Both the position numbers and the translations under genes were made by a program. From Flaveria trinervia (lineage: Eukaryota > Streptophyta > Magnoliopsida > Asterales > Asteraceae): a stretch of DNA of 64,000 bases. The first letter of the stretch is position 1; every line of letters begins with the position of its first letter. This document shows positions 21,942 through 34,000 of this stretch, piece after piece. The stretch lies in contig CM046451.1 in NCBI GenBank assembly GCA_025506515.1, forward strand, positions 70,881,932 through 70,945,931, read 5' to 3'. The notes under the pieces were generated by a model. The model had not been told where the DNA came from, searched no databases, and saw only the letters and a list, made by a program, of their open reading frames with translations.

Positions 21942-23005
21942 AAAAGATTTACAAGTATCAATTCATGTCAATGGTTATGAATTATGCCAAGTTTATAGAA
22001 CACATATAGCTACAATAAAACCTTGACAGATTACAAGATTACAAGATTACAAGATTATAAGATTAAACGATCAGATAAGTGTACATGGATTAACCAAGTA
22101 GGCTTGTCAGACCCATAGATCTATGACATCACCAGGCTAGCAATAGTTAATGATTGTCAACGTATAATGTATCTTATATAACACTCATAATAATATCAAC
22201 AACCATGACAAAAAGTAAAGATAAATTGCATGTGCATTTACAAGTATCAAGATGTTTACAAGTGTAAGTTTATAAGGTTAACATGTTTCACCCTAAAAGT
22301 TGTGAAATAAAGTAAAAAAGGGGCATGGGAAATTCACATGGTATAATGATGGTTGTAGTGTACATAAGAAAGCTTAGATGTTCAAGGGTCAAAGTTTATG
22401 TCCTAAATGATAAAAAGAAACAATAACTTGAGGTCGGAATTCATTACAAGAGGTTAGGACACTTAGGAATGCTAATAAGCAAAAGGTAGATTAAAAAACT
22501 TTTCTTGTACCAATTTTAGATTTTAGACAGAATGTTTGATACGTGTTAAATGGGTTTTTAAAATAGCAAACAGTTCATAAAATTATGAAAATTTACATTT
22601 GACTAGCTCAAAGTCTTTTGGACAACTTTCGTTCAGAAACATTTTTATAAAAAGATCCGTAAATAGGTCAAAATAGCAGCACAAGACAGAAGGTGCTAAA
22701 ATGAGACTTATCTTGTGAAGGCTATTGTTGAGTTATCCGATTGATTTTGAAGACCTATAAACCAACTTTAAAAAGGTAATTCAATGAAATTGATATTTGA
22801 GTATGCTTTTACTCAACTTTAGTTTGTTATGATCAAGTTATGATCGGTTGAAGTCAGATTATATTCTGCCAAAAATATAGTAAGGCACATATGTGCACTT
22901 TAAAAATTGTTAAAGCATGAAACTGGTTAGAAAAATTTATTATGTCGATATATGATATATTAGACTTCATTTGAGTTATATAAAAATATTCCAAGATTTC
23001 GGCAT
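21942..23005 (-). repeat. Left LTR of element C, piece 2
   Basis: It continues from piece 1 after gypsy element 1 and aligns with 48030-49063 of the right LTR (both contain ATTCATGTCAATGGTTAT and AAGCAGCACAAGACAGAAGG or close variants). It ends at GGCAT (23001-23005), the target duplication of gypsy element 2. At about 22042-22066 the unit ATTACAAG is tandemly repeated, whereas the right LTR has one copy. Confidence 0.85.
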
Positions 23006-25566
23006 TGTGACATCCATCACCACAAGGTCCGTCAATTAACGCGAATATCCGTTAGCTTTTCCTTGATCGTTCATTTCTCATCTTTATTAACTTCTTATGT
23101 GAATATCATACTTTCTTTATTATCTTTGTGCTTGTGTTTCCTTCATGAATGGGTGCTATGCTTAAAACGTTTACAAATTTCACCATCATTATCACTAAAA
23201 AAAATATCATTTTAAATAATATTATCATCATTAATAAAACCATTTTTAGTGTCAATTAACATTAAATACATTTTTAACATCAATATAACAAACACCTTTA
23301 AGGTCGTTTTCAACCGAAACAAACTTTGGGAACTCGAGGGCTAAGTGCAAGGACTAAAATTGACATTTTGCAAACTTGGGTTGGGTATATACACCCCATT
23401 CCCAGCCATTTCTCATTCTTCTTCTTCTTCTTCATTCTTCTCCACTTCACATCTTCTTCATCTTTGCACCAAAACCACCTCATTTCGTCTCGTTTTCATC
23501 ATCTAGATTTCATCTACAACCTAGTCTACTCCATCCTTGCAGGTAAACGACCTTGGTTGTCCCTTTTCTTACTCGTTTTACTACTGTCCATTTCTAGGGT
23601 TTCGGTATTCGGGTTCAACCCGAACACAAGAGGTCGTGTGGGTGCGTGTGATGTCTTTCTGCGTGTGCTTCTTGTTTGTGTGTGCCTGTAGTGTGTTTCT
23701 GGAAGTCCTTGTGGTGTAAAACTCATGCTCGGGGCAGCCGAAGGCTGCTCTGCACTTCACCAGTCACGAACCTGCAATTCAGGCGATTGGGTATGTCATG
23801 CGACTGAGCCGTGCGACTGGGTGAGTCATGCGACTGGGGATGTCATGCGACTGAGTCGTGCGATCGTATGAATGTGTGCCATTGAGTCAATGCGGATGAA
23901 TGAATGCATGCGATTGAGTGAATGCGGATGAATTATGTGTGCGATTGAGTCATGCAACCGAATGGATGTATGCGATTATGCGTGCATCGCACGACTAAAG
24001 GCCAATCGTATGAATGAAGGTTCAGTCATACGAATGAAGCTGATTCGTACGAATGAAGGTTGATTCATGCGTATGGAAGTTAAGTCGTGCGATTGGGTGT
24101 TGTGTGGTATGACTGAATGCCAGTCGTGTGAATGAAGATTCAGTCGTACGAATGAAGCTGATTCGTACAATTGAAGGTTGATTTGTACGAATGGAGTGTT
24201 GAGTCAAGCGTCTGGTCGTGTTGTGTGACTGATGAGGTGGTGCGTGTGAATTTCCTTCTTGAATGTCATGTGATGATAAGGTAACATCAATACAAGTGTC
24301 ATTGCTTGACCACAAAGTTAAAGTCAATGCTATCAACATGCAGATACTATTCAAATTTAAACCAACCTAACATTTTACAATTATCAACAACCCATTTGGG
24401 ACTACCAATATTTAACAAGTACTTTCTCTTATAACAATGGAATCTTTACACAAGTGTCATTGGCAATGACGACTCCTTCTGGTACTTGGATCTACATAAG
24501 ATCTGATACATGTGTCCGCTTGTGTGTGCTACCCCGGCCGAACTGATACAACCCAAACCGACCGAACATTACTATATGCTTTATACATATCATTAATGCT
24601 TAACAATAACTGTTAGTAGGTGTTTGACCGTTCATTGCATACAACTGTTAGGAACTTTGAATCATTCATACTTACCACTTAACAAGTGAGTTTTGTGGCC
24701 CCTTTGTATGCTTATGCTACTTTTCAAACATTTACAAACATGGGGGAAAAGTATGCTCACCTGTATTCTATGCAATACAACATACATACAATTTACATAC
24801 TTGGAATCAACGTGCTACTGTTTTGTGAGTACTTATCTGATACATGCTTGAGTCTGCTGTGTGGTTCTTTCTTACAACCATTTAATTCCAGTGGGGAACC
24901 GAAGGATAGGTATTGGTAGTACTACTTGGGTAGACACCCCCACCCTCGTTATTGGTATACTAGTTAGTACCAATAGTCGCCAGGAACGGGCCTTGGGTGA
25001 ATATATTCTGACAAGATTCTTTGTGTACGTCGTTAGGTTTGGTAGTAAAGCTCATGTCATGTGATTTTGCTTACTTATAACTGTATTCATGGTATTCCAC
25101 AACAACATTTATACAGCATCAGATACTGATTTACTTTTAAACCTGCAAGCTCACCAACAATTTTGTTGACCATTTTGAGCATATCTTTTCAGGTGAACAT
25201 GCTAACTGAAGATCTAGGTGTGCTGCCTTAGTGGAGACCGTTGGATGCATTTTGGGACTAACATTGTCTTTTGGAACATTGTTGTAGTTTTCTTTTAAAC
25301 AACATTATACTTTGTAACTTGTTCCGGGTTTTGGGAATTGCATACAATGTTATCATCTTTATTTATGTGAATCGTTTAACATATTTATGCTTATGGCTAT
25401 GTTGTCGTGAATATTGACTAAATATGACACAAGTTCCCTTGTTGTCGGGTGTCGTCATGACATTCTTGTCATCATTTATTATATTGCATCTCTATCGCTT
25501 CCCATGTGTTATGACGATCCCGTCTCGTTACATCCCCGTGTTTCCGCTCTCAGTGGGGGTGTGACA
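23006..25566 (+). repeat. 5' LTR of gypsy element 2
   Basis: It begins TGTGACATCCATCACC and ends GGGGGTGTGACA, 2561 bp. A TATA-like box (GGGTATATACACCCC, about 23384-23398) is followed by a CTTCTTCTTCTTC leader. The GCGACTG minisatellite is at 23785-24220. About 640 bases of this copy, including the TATA box, are missing from the 3' LTR. Confidence 0.9.
23785..24220 (+). repeat. TCATGCGACTG / ATGCGATTGAGT minisatellite in LTR
   Basis: Degenerate units TCATGCGACTGAG, GTGCGATTGAGT and CGTACGAATGAAG follow each other for over 400 bases. The core ATGCGACTGA is shared with the otherwise different LTR of gypsy element 1. Confidence 0.8.
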
Positions 25567-25569
25567 GAC

Positions 25570-25582
25570 TGGTATCAAAGCC
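25570..25582 (+). other. Primer binding site of gypsy element 2
   Basis: TGGTATCAAAGCC, 3 bases after the LTR end; one G-to-A change from the initiator tRNA-Met site TGGTATCAGAGCC. Confidence 0.8.
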
Positions 25583-26164
25583 ATTGGTTATAGAGAATTA
25601 GGCAATTCACTTGACCTAGACTATAACCTAGGAACCTTCATGTATATTTGCATGCTAGGTTTGTGTGCATTTTATATCTCGTGTATGTGTTCCTCTTTGC
25701 TTGATTCGTTCATCTATCTGTTTCGTGATCTTTTCACCCTATGAGAGAGCCCTTGTGCTCACTCTTTTTGGGATGCTTCTATCGGATCTTCCATTCCCTC
25801 TGCGAGCAGAGTTGGTTTATCAAACCCGGGTATTAACCCGAAGAGATCTTCACAGATCATGCTATTGCGCTTGACCTTGGACATTGAGAATTACCCTGAG
25901 GAGGTTATGTCTGAAACCTCAAAAAAGGAGGAAATGGACAACCTTCGCTAGACTAACGTGATTATATGCATGGGTTGCAATTATTATGATGGATTACTGT
26001 TGGAACATTATCAATTCATGGCATGAGAACTACACGACTTGTATGTGAGGTGTGGTAATCACAAGTGTGATATTAGCTTGGAATGTTGGACTTTGATGTG
26101 TAGTATGGTTAATATGCTTTGAAAAGGTTAAAGCTTATGTGTTTACTACTTATATGATTAGAAA
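25583..26164 (+). other. Leader of gypsy element 2
   Basis: About 580 non-coding bases between primer binding site and gag. No repeat or clear ORF is seen. Confidence 0.6.
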
Positions 26165-27290
26165 ATGCCGCCTCGAAGAGTTACCCGCAGCAACAGTGGC
26201 GGGAGTGAAGCCCCGAGGGGCAGAGGCAAAGATAGAGGTAGAGCACCAAGAACAAATGATGGCCCTACCAGCAACAATCAGGGAACAGGAAACGCTAATG
26301 TGGCAGCTCTGATCGCTCAACAGCTGGCCGCACTGATCCCGACTATTGTGGCCCAAGTGAGCGATGCTCTTCAAAATCCCCATCCCCAAAGGGTTGGTGG
26401 CAATGATAATGAGGATAATGGGAACCTGACTAGGAACGAGAGTAACCAGGAGACCGGGAATGGTGGTACAGCCGGTAATGAAACTGGGATTGTTAATGAG
26501 ACCGGGATTGTTAATGAGACCGGGGTTGTTAATGCTAGAAGGGGTGTTCATACAAGGAGTTTGTGGCCTGCTAGCCGAAAGAGTTTGACGGAAATGGTGG
26601 AGCGATAGCCCTGACCACGTGGCTGGAAAAATAGAGGTAGTGATTGACATCAGCGAGTGTCTCGACAGCCAGAAAATCAAGTATGCCACGTGCTCACTAC
26701 AGGGCAAGGCACTAACTTGGTAGAACACTCAGATACAGGCTAGGGGAAGAGAATCGGCGATGCAGATGTCATGGGATGAGTTTAAAGCCTTGATCACTAA
26801 GGAATGAGTGTGTGCGAAGGGGTATTGGGAAGGGGAGCAGAGAAGAGAAAGGACGTTGGGGAAATGAGCCGGTCGAGTGCCGGGAAGTTCGACAAAAGGC
26901 CCAAGACCACCAGAAACTTTGTTTCCGTGACGCAGGGCAGGGGAGAGTATGTTGGGCCGCACCCCAAATGTGAAAGGTGCAACTTCCTTCATCCCCCATC
27001 AATGCCGTGCTGAGTGTGTGCGAACTGTAGATGCGCGGGGCATCTAGCGAAAGACTGCAGAACAGCGCTGAATCTGGTGGCACCAGTCAACGCGGTTAAC
27101 CCCGCCGGGAATGCCAGGGGCTGTTATGAGTGTGGAAGTCCGGATCACTACGGAAACATGTGTCCCAGACTGAATCGTGCGCCGGGTCAACAAGGGAACA
27201 ACCAGCAACCGGTGATGGCCATAGCTAGAAATCAAGGCCCAGGAAATCAAGGGAATACAGCTCGGGGACGTGCATTCGTCATTGGAGCCA
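26165..27290 (+). pseudogene. gag: Gypsy gag remnant (element 2)
   Basis: The start MPPRRVTRSNSGGSE is a typical gypsy gag N-terminus, Arg/Gly-rich, followed by an Asn/Gly-rich linker that contains three tandem NETGIV-like hexapeptides (26477-26530). The conserved core (ISECLDSQKIKYATCSL, then W followed by a stop at 26721-26723) is broken by a frame change near 26560 and stops. Two zinc knuckles remain: CANCRCAGHLAKDC (27017-27058) and CYECGSPDHYGNMC (27122-27163). Confidence 0.85.
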
Positions 27291-30145
27291 ACGATGCCCG
27301 TCAGGACCCGAATGTTGTCACGGGTACGCACTTACTCAATAATCACTTCGCATCTATATTGTTTTTTCCTACTGGAGCACACAATAGTTTTATATCTTTT
27401 GAATTTGTGCAATTGCTTGATTTGAGTCCTAGTAGGCTAGAAACTAGCTACTTTGTAGAAATGGACAACAGTAGGGTTGTTTAGGCCGATGAAATTATTA
27501 GAAAGTGTTCATTGATATTGGAGGACCATGTCTTCGATATAGACTTGATACCCTTTGCGTTAGGAAGTTTTGACGTGATTGTGGGAATGGATTGGTTGTC
27601 GAATCACGAAGTTGAGATTGTCTATCGGGACAAAGTAGTACGAATCCCCATGCCAACAGGGAGGTACTCAGAATTCAAGGAGAATGACTGGGAAAAAACT
27701 TAAAGCTTATCTCCTGCATAAAGCACACTGAAGTTTACGAAAATAGTGCTACGCTTTTCTGGCTCATGTGGTAGAAAAGAAGGAAGAAGCGAGGAAACTG
27801 GTAGATATCCCAGTAGTACGGGACTACCCAGATGTATTTCCTGATGACTTGCCTGGTTTGCCTCCTCCATGACAGGTAGAATTTCGTATAGAGTTGGTTC
27901 CTGGAGCTACACTGGTAGCAAAGACACCATACCGGTTAGCACCGTCTGAAATGCAGGAATTATCTAGTCAATTACAGGAACTACTAGAGAAGGGATTTAT
28001 TCGGCCGAGTCACTCACCATGGGGAGCACCGGTATTATTTGTCAAAAAGAAGGATGGGTCGTTCCAAATGTGTATAGATTACCGCGAGTTGAACAAGTTA
28101 ACTATGAAGAATCGGTATCCTCTTCCCAGGATTGATGATCTGTTTGACCAGCTACAAGGAGCTTCATATTTCTCCAAGATCGACCTTCGTTCTGGATATC
28201 ATCAATAAGGGTTTTCGAGGAGGACATACCGAAAACAGTGTTTAGAACTCGTTATGGGGACTATGGGTTTTTGGTCATGCCATTTGGGCTGACTAACGCA
28301 CCAGCTGTGTTTATGGACCTAATGAATCGGGTGTGTAAACCTTACTTGGATAAGTTTGTGATCGTATTCATAGACGATATACTTATCTACTCCCGATCGA
28401 AAGAGGATCATGAAGAACACCTTCGGGCAATACTAGAACTGTTACGGGAAGGGAAACTTTTCGCCAAGTTCTCAAAGTGTGAATTTTGGTTGCGAGAAGT
28501 GAATTTTTTGGGTCATGTGGTAACGAGGATGGGATTCATGTAGATCCCGGAAAGCTTGAAGCAGTGAAGAAATGGGATACACCCCACACACCTTCAAAGA
28601 TACGGTAATTCTTAGGATTGGCCGGATACTATCGCCGTTTCATCGCGAACTTTTCAAAGATCACTCAACCACTAACGCTGTTGACTCAGAAAGACAAGAA
28701 GTTTGATTGGGAACATGCACAAGAACAAATGTTCCAAACATTGAAAGAGAAGCTATGCAATGCACCAATATTATCCCTCCTAGACGGAACTGATGATCTT
28801 GTGGTATACTGTGATGCTTCACATCAAGGGTTGGGATGTGTGCTAATGCAGAAGGATAAGGTGGTCGCCTACGCTTCGCAACAACTTAAGGTGCACAAAA
28901 AGAACTATACAACCCATGACTTGGAGTTGGGCGTTGTAGTAATTGCACTTAAGATATGGAGGCAATACCTGTATGGAACCAAATGCATCATCTACATTGA
29001 TCATAAGAGCCTGCAACATATCCTGGATCAGAAGGAGCTTAATATGCATCAACGACGTTAGGTAGAGCTTCTTAATAACTACGATTGTGAAATATGGTAT
29101 CATCCGGGGAAAGCCAACGTGGTAGTTGATGCTTTAAGCCGCAAAGAACACGCGAAACCATTACGTGCTCGAGCGTTGGGATTGACTATCCAAACGAATT
29201 TAAAGGCTCAGATCCAAATTGCACAAATTGAGGCGTTGAAAGAAGAAAACCTTGCGGGAGAAGAATTCTGAGGGTTGGATAAACAAATGATTTGCAAGGA
29301 TGATGGTGTACAGTACTTCATAGATCGCATATGGATACCCAGATGGGGAGGTGTACGTACCTTGGTCATGGATGAAGCACACAAGATGTGATATTCTATT
29401 CATCCTGGTGCAAACAAGATGTACCACAATCTTAAGGATCTATACTGGTGGCCAGGCATGAAGAAAGACATTGCCATATACGTAGGCAGATGCTTGACAT
29501 GCTCGAAAGTTAAAGCTGAACATCAGAAACCATCGGGATTATTGCAGCAACCTGAAATTCCCGAGTGGAAATAGGAGAACATAGCTATGGATTTTATTAC
29601 CAAACTCCCTAAAATGAGCAGCGGGCATTATTCGATATGGGTCGTAGTGGATCAGATGACGAAGTCAGCTCATTTCTTACTGATCCGAGAAGACTACAAA
29701 ATGGATAAATTGGCGAGATTGTACACAAAAGAGGTCGTGACAAGACACGAGGTACCAGTGTCGATCATATCCGACCGTGACAGTCGATTACTTCACGATT
29801 TTGGTAGACAGTGTAGAAAGCGATGGGCACTCGATTAGATATGAGTACAGCCTATCACCCTCAGACAGATGGCCAAAGTGAACAAACTATACAAACGCTA
29901 GAAGACATGTTGCAGGCGTGTGTAATCGACTTTGGTGGCAGTTGGATGTGCTCCATTTGAAGCGTTGTATGGAAGAAAATGTAGATCTCCCATTTGTTGG
30001 GCCGATATTGGTGAAAGTCAGTTAACAGGACCAAAGATCATTCAAGAAACAACTGACAAGATTTTCCAAATCAAAGACAGACTAAAAGCTGCTAGAGATC
30101 GCCAAAGAGCTATGCCGACAACCATCGGAAGCCTCTAGAATTTAA
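27291..30145 (+). pseudogene. pol: Gypsy pol remnant, first part (element 2)
   Basis: Protease: the catalytic Asp is lost (FPTGA at 27365-27379 where DTGA is expected). RT: GFIRPSHSPWGAPVLFVKKKDGS, then FIDD intact at 28367-28378. RNase H: VVYCDASHQGLG and THDLELGVVVIALKIWRQYL. Integrase: HHCC-like CLTCSKVKAEHQK, MDFITKLP and SDRDSR. Frameshifts lie near 28206, 28535 and 29800, and a deletion near 29940. In-frame stops at 28606, 29059, 29269, 29389 and 29572 fit CAA, TGG or CGA transitions. The reading frame is cut at 30145 by element E and continues at 42778. Confidence 0.9.
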
Positions 30146-31019
30146 TGCAGGATCAGTGTTTGTCACATAAACACAATGTTTTTTTCTCTCAAACTCACTT
30201 AGAACACACTCGGATATATGAAGAATAAGTAAGAGTTGATCACAATATAGAAAGTAACTAAGAACACAGAAAGATAATTTTCAAGATACTTTTATATATT
30301 GATTCTCAACTCAAAATACAAGACTCTTACAAGCAGATGATGTCTCTAGTTACAATGAGTTACAAGGACAACCTATATATAATACTATCTACAACCGGAT
30401 ATACTTTGATACTAGCTGGGATCCTATAGTTAAAGTCTATACTAGAAGACTAAGATTAAGGTATCTCGGATAAAGTCTTATCTGAGATTTGGTAGTCAGG
30501 ACATGTCCTTGACTTACCTTTTGTCACCAACTAAAGTTAGTAACATGTACTATCATGAAAAGGTGAACAGTGGAATAAAGTATGGTCAACAACATGGCTC
30601 TTTAGGAAGAAGCCATGCTGTATCAGAAGTCTGCAGCGGAGTGTCAGAGACCATACTTGTGTCCACTGGTTCATAGCAGTGTCTTCCGAAGGTCAATGGC
30701 TTCGGAAGAGTAAGTACTTCCGAAGCCACTTATACTTCGGAAGAGGCTGCTTCTTCCAAGGCTTGGAGACTTCTTCTTTTCATCATACTTTGGAAGTGGT
30801 CTTTACTTTATTCTTCTAAGTCTTGAACTTCGGAAGTATGCACTTGTCTTCGGAAGTCGAGTTCTGTCTTCGGAAGTTGGTCTTTCTCTTTGTCTTCAGA
30901 AGAACTCTACAACCTTCGAAAGTTCCATGCTAAGCTTCAGAAGCCTTTTGCATGCAACATCAAAATAACTTTAAGTGACAAAGTTTTTTGGTTGCATTAG
31001 CCTTCTTCTTGATCCAACA
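30146..31019 (-). repeat. 3' LTR of element E
   Basis: On the minus strand it runs from TGTTGGATCAAG to GATCCTGCA. The TATA box is TTATATATAGG (30373-30384, minus). About ten CTTCCGAAG/CTTCGGAAG-type motifs lie upstream of it, at 30680-30940. Confidence 0.93.
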
Positions 31020-31033
31020 AACTCCCCCTAGGC
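31020..31033 (-). other. Polypurine tract of element E
   Basis: On the minus strand CCTAGGGGGAGTT directly precedes the LTR start TGTTGG. The same tract stands at 51688-51700 and 56386-56399. Confidence 0.8.
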
Positions 31034-31049
31034 TGATGCTACCAAACCT

Positions 31050-34000
31050 TCACTTGTCTCGACTTCTTAAAACTTTAAGCACCAAGAAGAGTAAATATTT
31101 GTCTGTCTCCTTGTGCTTCCCTGATGTGATGCTGAGAAGTTTGTACAGATCCTTGGTAGACAGGAAATCCAGTCTGTCACCTTGGATAACATGTACCCTT
31201 TGTTGTTGCCCTCTGAAAAGAGTTAGTTCATGGGAACTATAATCATATTCCCATCAAACTATAGGTTCCAATTCAGGACCTTCCACCATCTGTAGAAAGG
31301 CAGTACCTTTGGTGGGAGATCTTTCCTTGTCTTCTTTTCTTCTCAACTTCAACTCTTCTTCAATCTTTGCCTTTGCAGTTAACTCAGCTAGATGAAAACT
31401 GTTGAGATGGTTTATGATGAGTGCAGCAGTTTCAGAGTTAGAGGGGTTGGAGAATGGCTTCTTTGCTAGCTCAGCAATATCGAACCTGCTGGAGTGTAGC
31501 ATAGAGGTTGTATTGAGCCTATTGATCTCACCATTCTCTCTTTCCACAACAAAGTTGTGAGAAGGTTCATCAAACCTCCACTGGATTATCTTCCTTCTGG
31601 GCGCAAGAGACTGACTAGGAATATTGTCCTCTTTCTTTGTATCCAGCAGAGTCACCAGTTTCCTTCTGAGCTTCTTATCTTCATCATTCAAAGAATATGA
31701 GTTGAGTCCCAGAAGTCTCACAGCCTGGTCCAAAGTTCCTTTAGGCAGATCAAGGAATTTATCTCTTATGAGAGAACTTGAAGAAACATCAACATAGGTG
31801 ATGTTGATAGAGTCTTCTACACAAGAGACTTCGCTCAGAGTGGTGTAGTTGGTGAGCTTCATCCTGATTGCCTTAAACTCCTCAAGGGAGAGATGTTGAG
31901 AAGGCTGAGGGGATGGTCTGGATGGTAATTGGGTAGGTTTAGGTTCAGAGGTTCTGGCTAGTGTTTGGGGTTGGATGATGGGAAGTTTGGGTGGTTGAGG
32001 TAAGGGAGTAGGTGAGGATACTGATGTGGGTTCAGGGGTGAAAGGTTCAGGTGTAATGGTGAATGGTAAGGGTGAAGGTTCAGGTTATGGTTGGGTGGTA
32101 GCAGTGAAGGTCATCCCTTTTACCCTTCTATACATCTCTTTCCTTTTCCCCATCCGGATGTCAGCCTTAATTTCACTGACAATCCGTTGGAGTGTCCTTT
32201 CAGAAATGGGACCCACCTGCCTCCCAGAGAATCCATGAGCCCGAAGATAGTCCTTCATCCAGGCTTTCTCAGTGAGCTTCTTGGAGGCAGTGACCCTGGC
32301 TTCTTCTTCCTTCTTCTTCTTCTCTCTTGCCTTTTCTTTTGCAGCCTTTTTCCTTTCTTTCTCCATTTGATCCTACTCTTTATTGTAGAGCCAGAGGATC
32401 GTATCATCGTTGTGTGGAGAAAGTTCTTGAAGTCAAAGCCTCTTGAGAGTAGGAAGTTTACCCTGTCTCTCCTTAGCTGCAATTCGGCCTCCTTCTGTTC
32501 TTCTTCTTCTTTCTCCAAGGCCAACCTGGCTTCTTCCTCAAGTTTCAGCTTGGTTGCCTTCTCCGGATCCACCAACTCCTCTAATGGTAGCAGGAGTGTT
32601 TTATTGATGACAACCTCCTGATTGGAAGCAGCTGCTTTTGTACTGTCAGCTAGCAACTTCTCAGTCTGAAGTCTGCCTTTCTTCTTGGTTTCTCAATCTT
32701 CTCCTCTTCCTGAAGCTCTTCCGCAGTCATCTTCCTTTTTCCTTTGTCTTTTGAAGATCCTGACAGTGGTGGTTCTTAGAGATAGGTTTCTGATTGTGAG
32801 AGAGGCAGAGATGGTGTCTGGGATGGAGGTGGAATTGGAAAGTCCTCACTGCTCACCTCAGATGCCATTTCCAGGATTGCATCTGTGATGATTAGTTCCT
32901 CGGACATCTTGAACAGTCCTTCCGCAGCTTCCATTTCAGCTTCGGAGATTCAGCTTGTTCTTCCAAGGCTTTAACTTCAGCTTCGGAAGTTAGAGGAGAT
33001 GCAAATTCTGTCCCAACTATTTTAGTTGTTAGGCCATCAGTCCCCATTTCCCCTTCAATTGAATCTTGGGTTCCATGTGGACCTTAGGTTGACCAACTCC
33101 TTCCACAGTGGTAGAAGGTGCAGTTAGCCTCTGAAGCTCTTCAGCTCCAAAGTAGATCATTGCAGCATCATGGCTTGGCTGCTCAAAGGAGGATCTTAAC
33201 AGAAACTTGGTGAAGAGTCTATAGAGATCACTGAGCATCCTTAGGTCAATCTGAAGAATGACTTGAGGTGCTCAGCTGCTGAGATGATGGGAGAGGAAGA
33301 TGTTGAAGTTGAAGATCGGCTCTGTGGTTCCTCATGTATTTGTCTTTGAACATTCTCCCCCTTTTTGGTAGCATCATCTTGAGAGCTAGATGAGCTAGAG
33401 GAAGAAGTCAATGAGACCTGAATAGGTACATGCCTAACAGACCTCTCTGTCTGTTTCTCAGCTAATTGAACCTTGAGATTGTCAATCTCAAGTTGCTGAG
33501 TGGCAGACCTTGCTTCTAAAGTCCTAACCAAGGATTCAAGGTTTGAGACTTTAGATAGAAGGTCTTAACAAGGAGTTGCATGCTTCCCTCATCTTCTTTT
33601 GAAGAATCACAGGGAGATGAGGTAACATACCTAGTATGTTCAACCTCACCACCAGATGTGGTTTCTTGGCACCCTGGTTTCCCATACTCAATGATGTCTC
33701 TTTCAGAGTCATCAAAGGGCTCAGTTGCCGTAGATTAGTCTGAGAGATGTTACCACTGTCCACAAGGTCCATTGAGGCACCTTCTATAGTGGCAGCTAAA
33801 TCTATATGAGTCCCCTCCACATCAGTGGGACTCACCTCAGTTATTGGTTGCTGATGGGGGCTAGAGATAATGGATTTTTCGGGCTCTGTTGATCTTGAAG
33901 TGGGAATTGTAGATCAGCTTCATTACCATGGAGAGATGTTATCTCTTCATCAGTTTTGAATAGAAGGTCAGTGAAAGATAGGAAGGTTAAGCCTACTGAC

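Noticed and set aside
23326..23691. 121-residue ORF in the gypsy 2 LTR
   Set aside because: Lies over the TATA-like box and CT-rich leader and is absent from the 3' LTR; Ser/Phe/Leu-rich chance ORF.
32085..32656. Lys/Glu-rich coiled-coil ORFs that could be taken for a host cytoskeletal or translation-factor gene
   Set aside because: They lie within the env-like ORF of element E and recur at 53158-53364 and 57043-57258.
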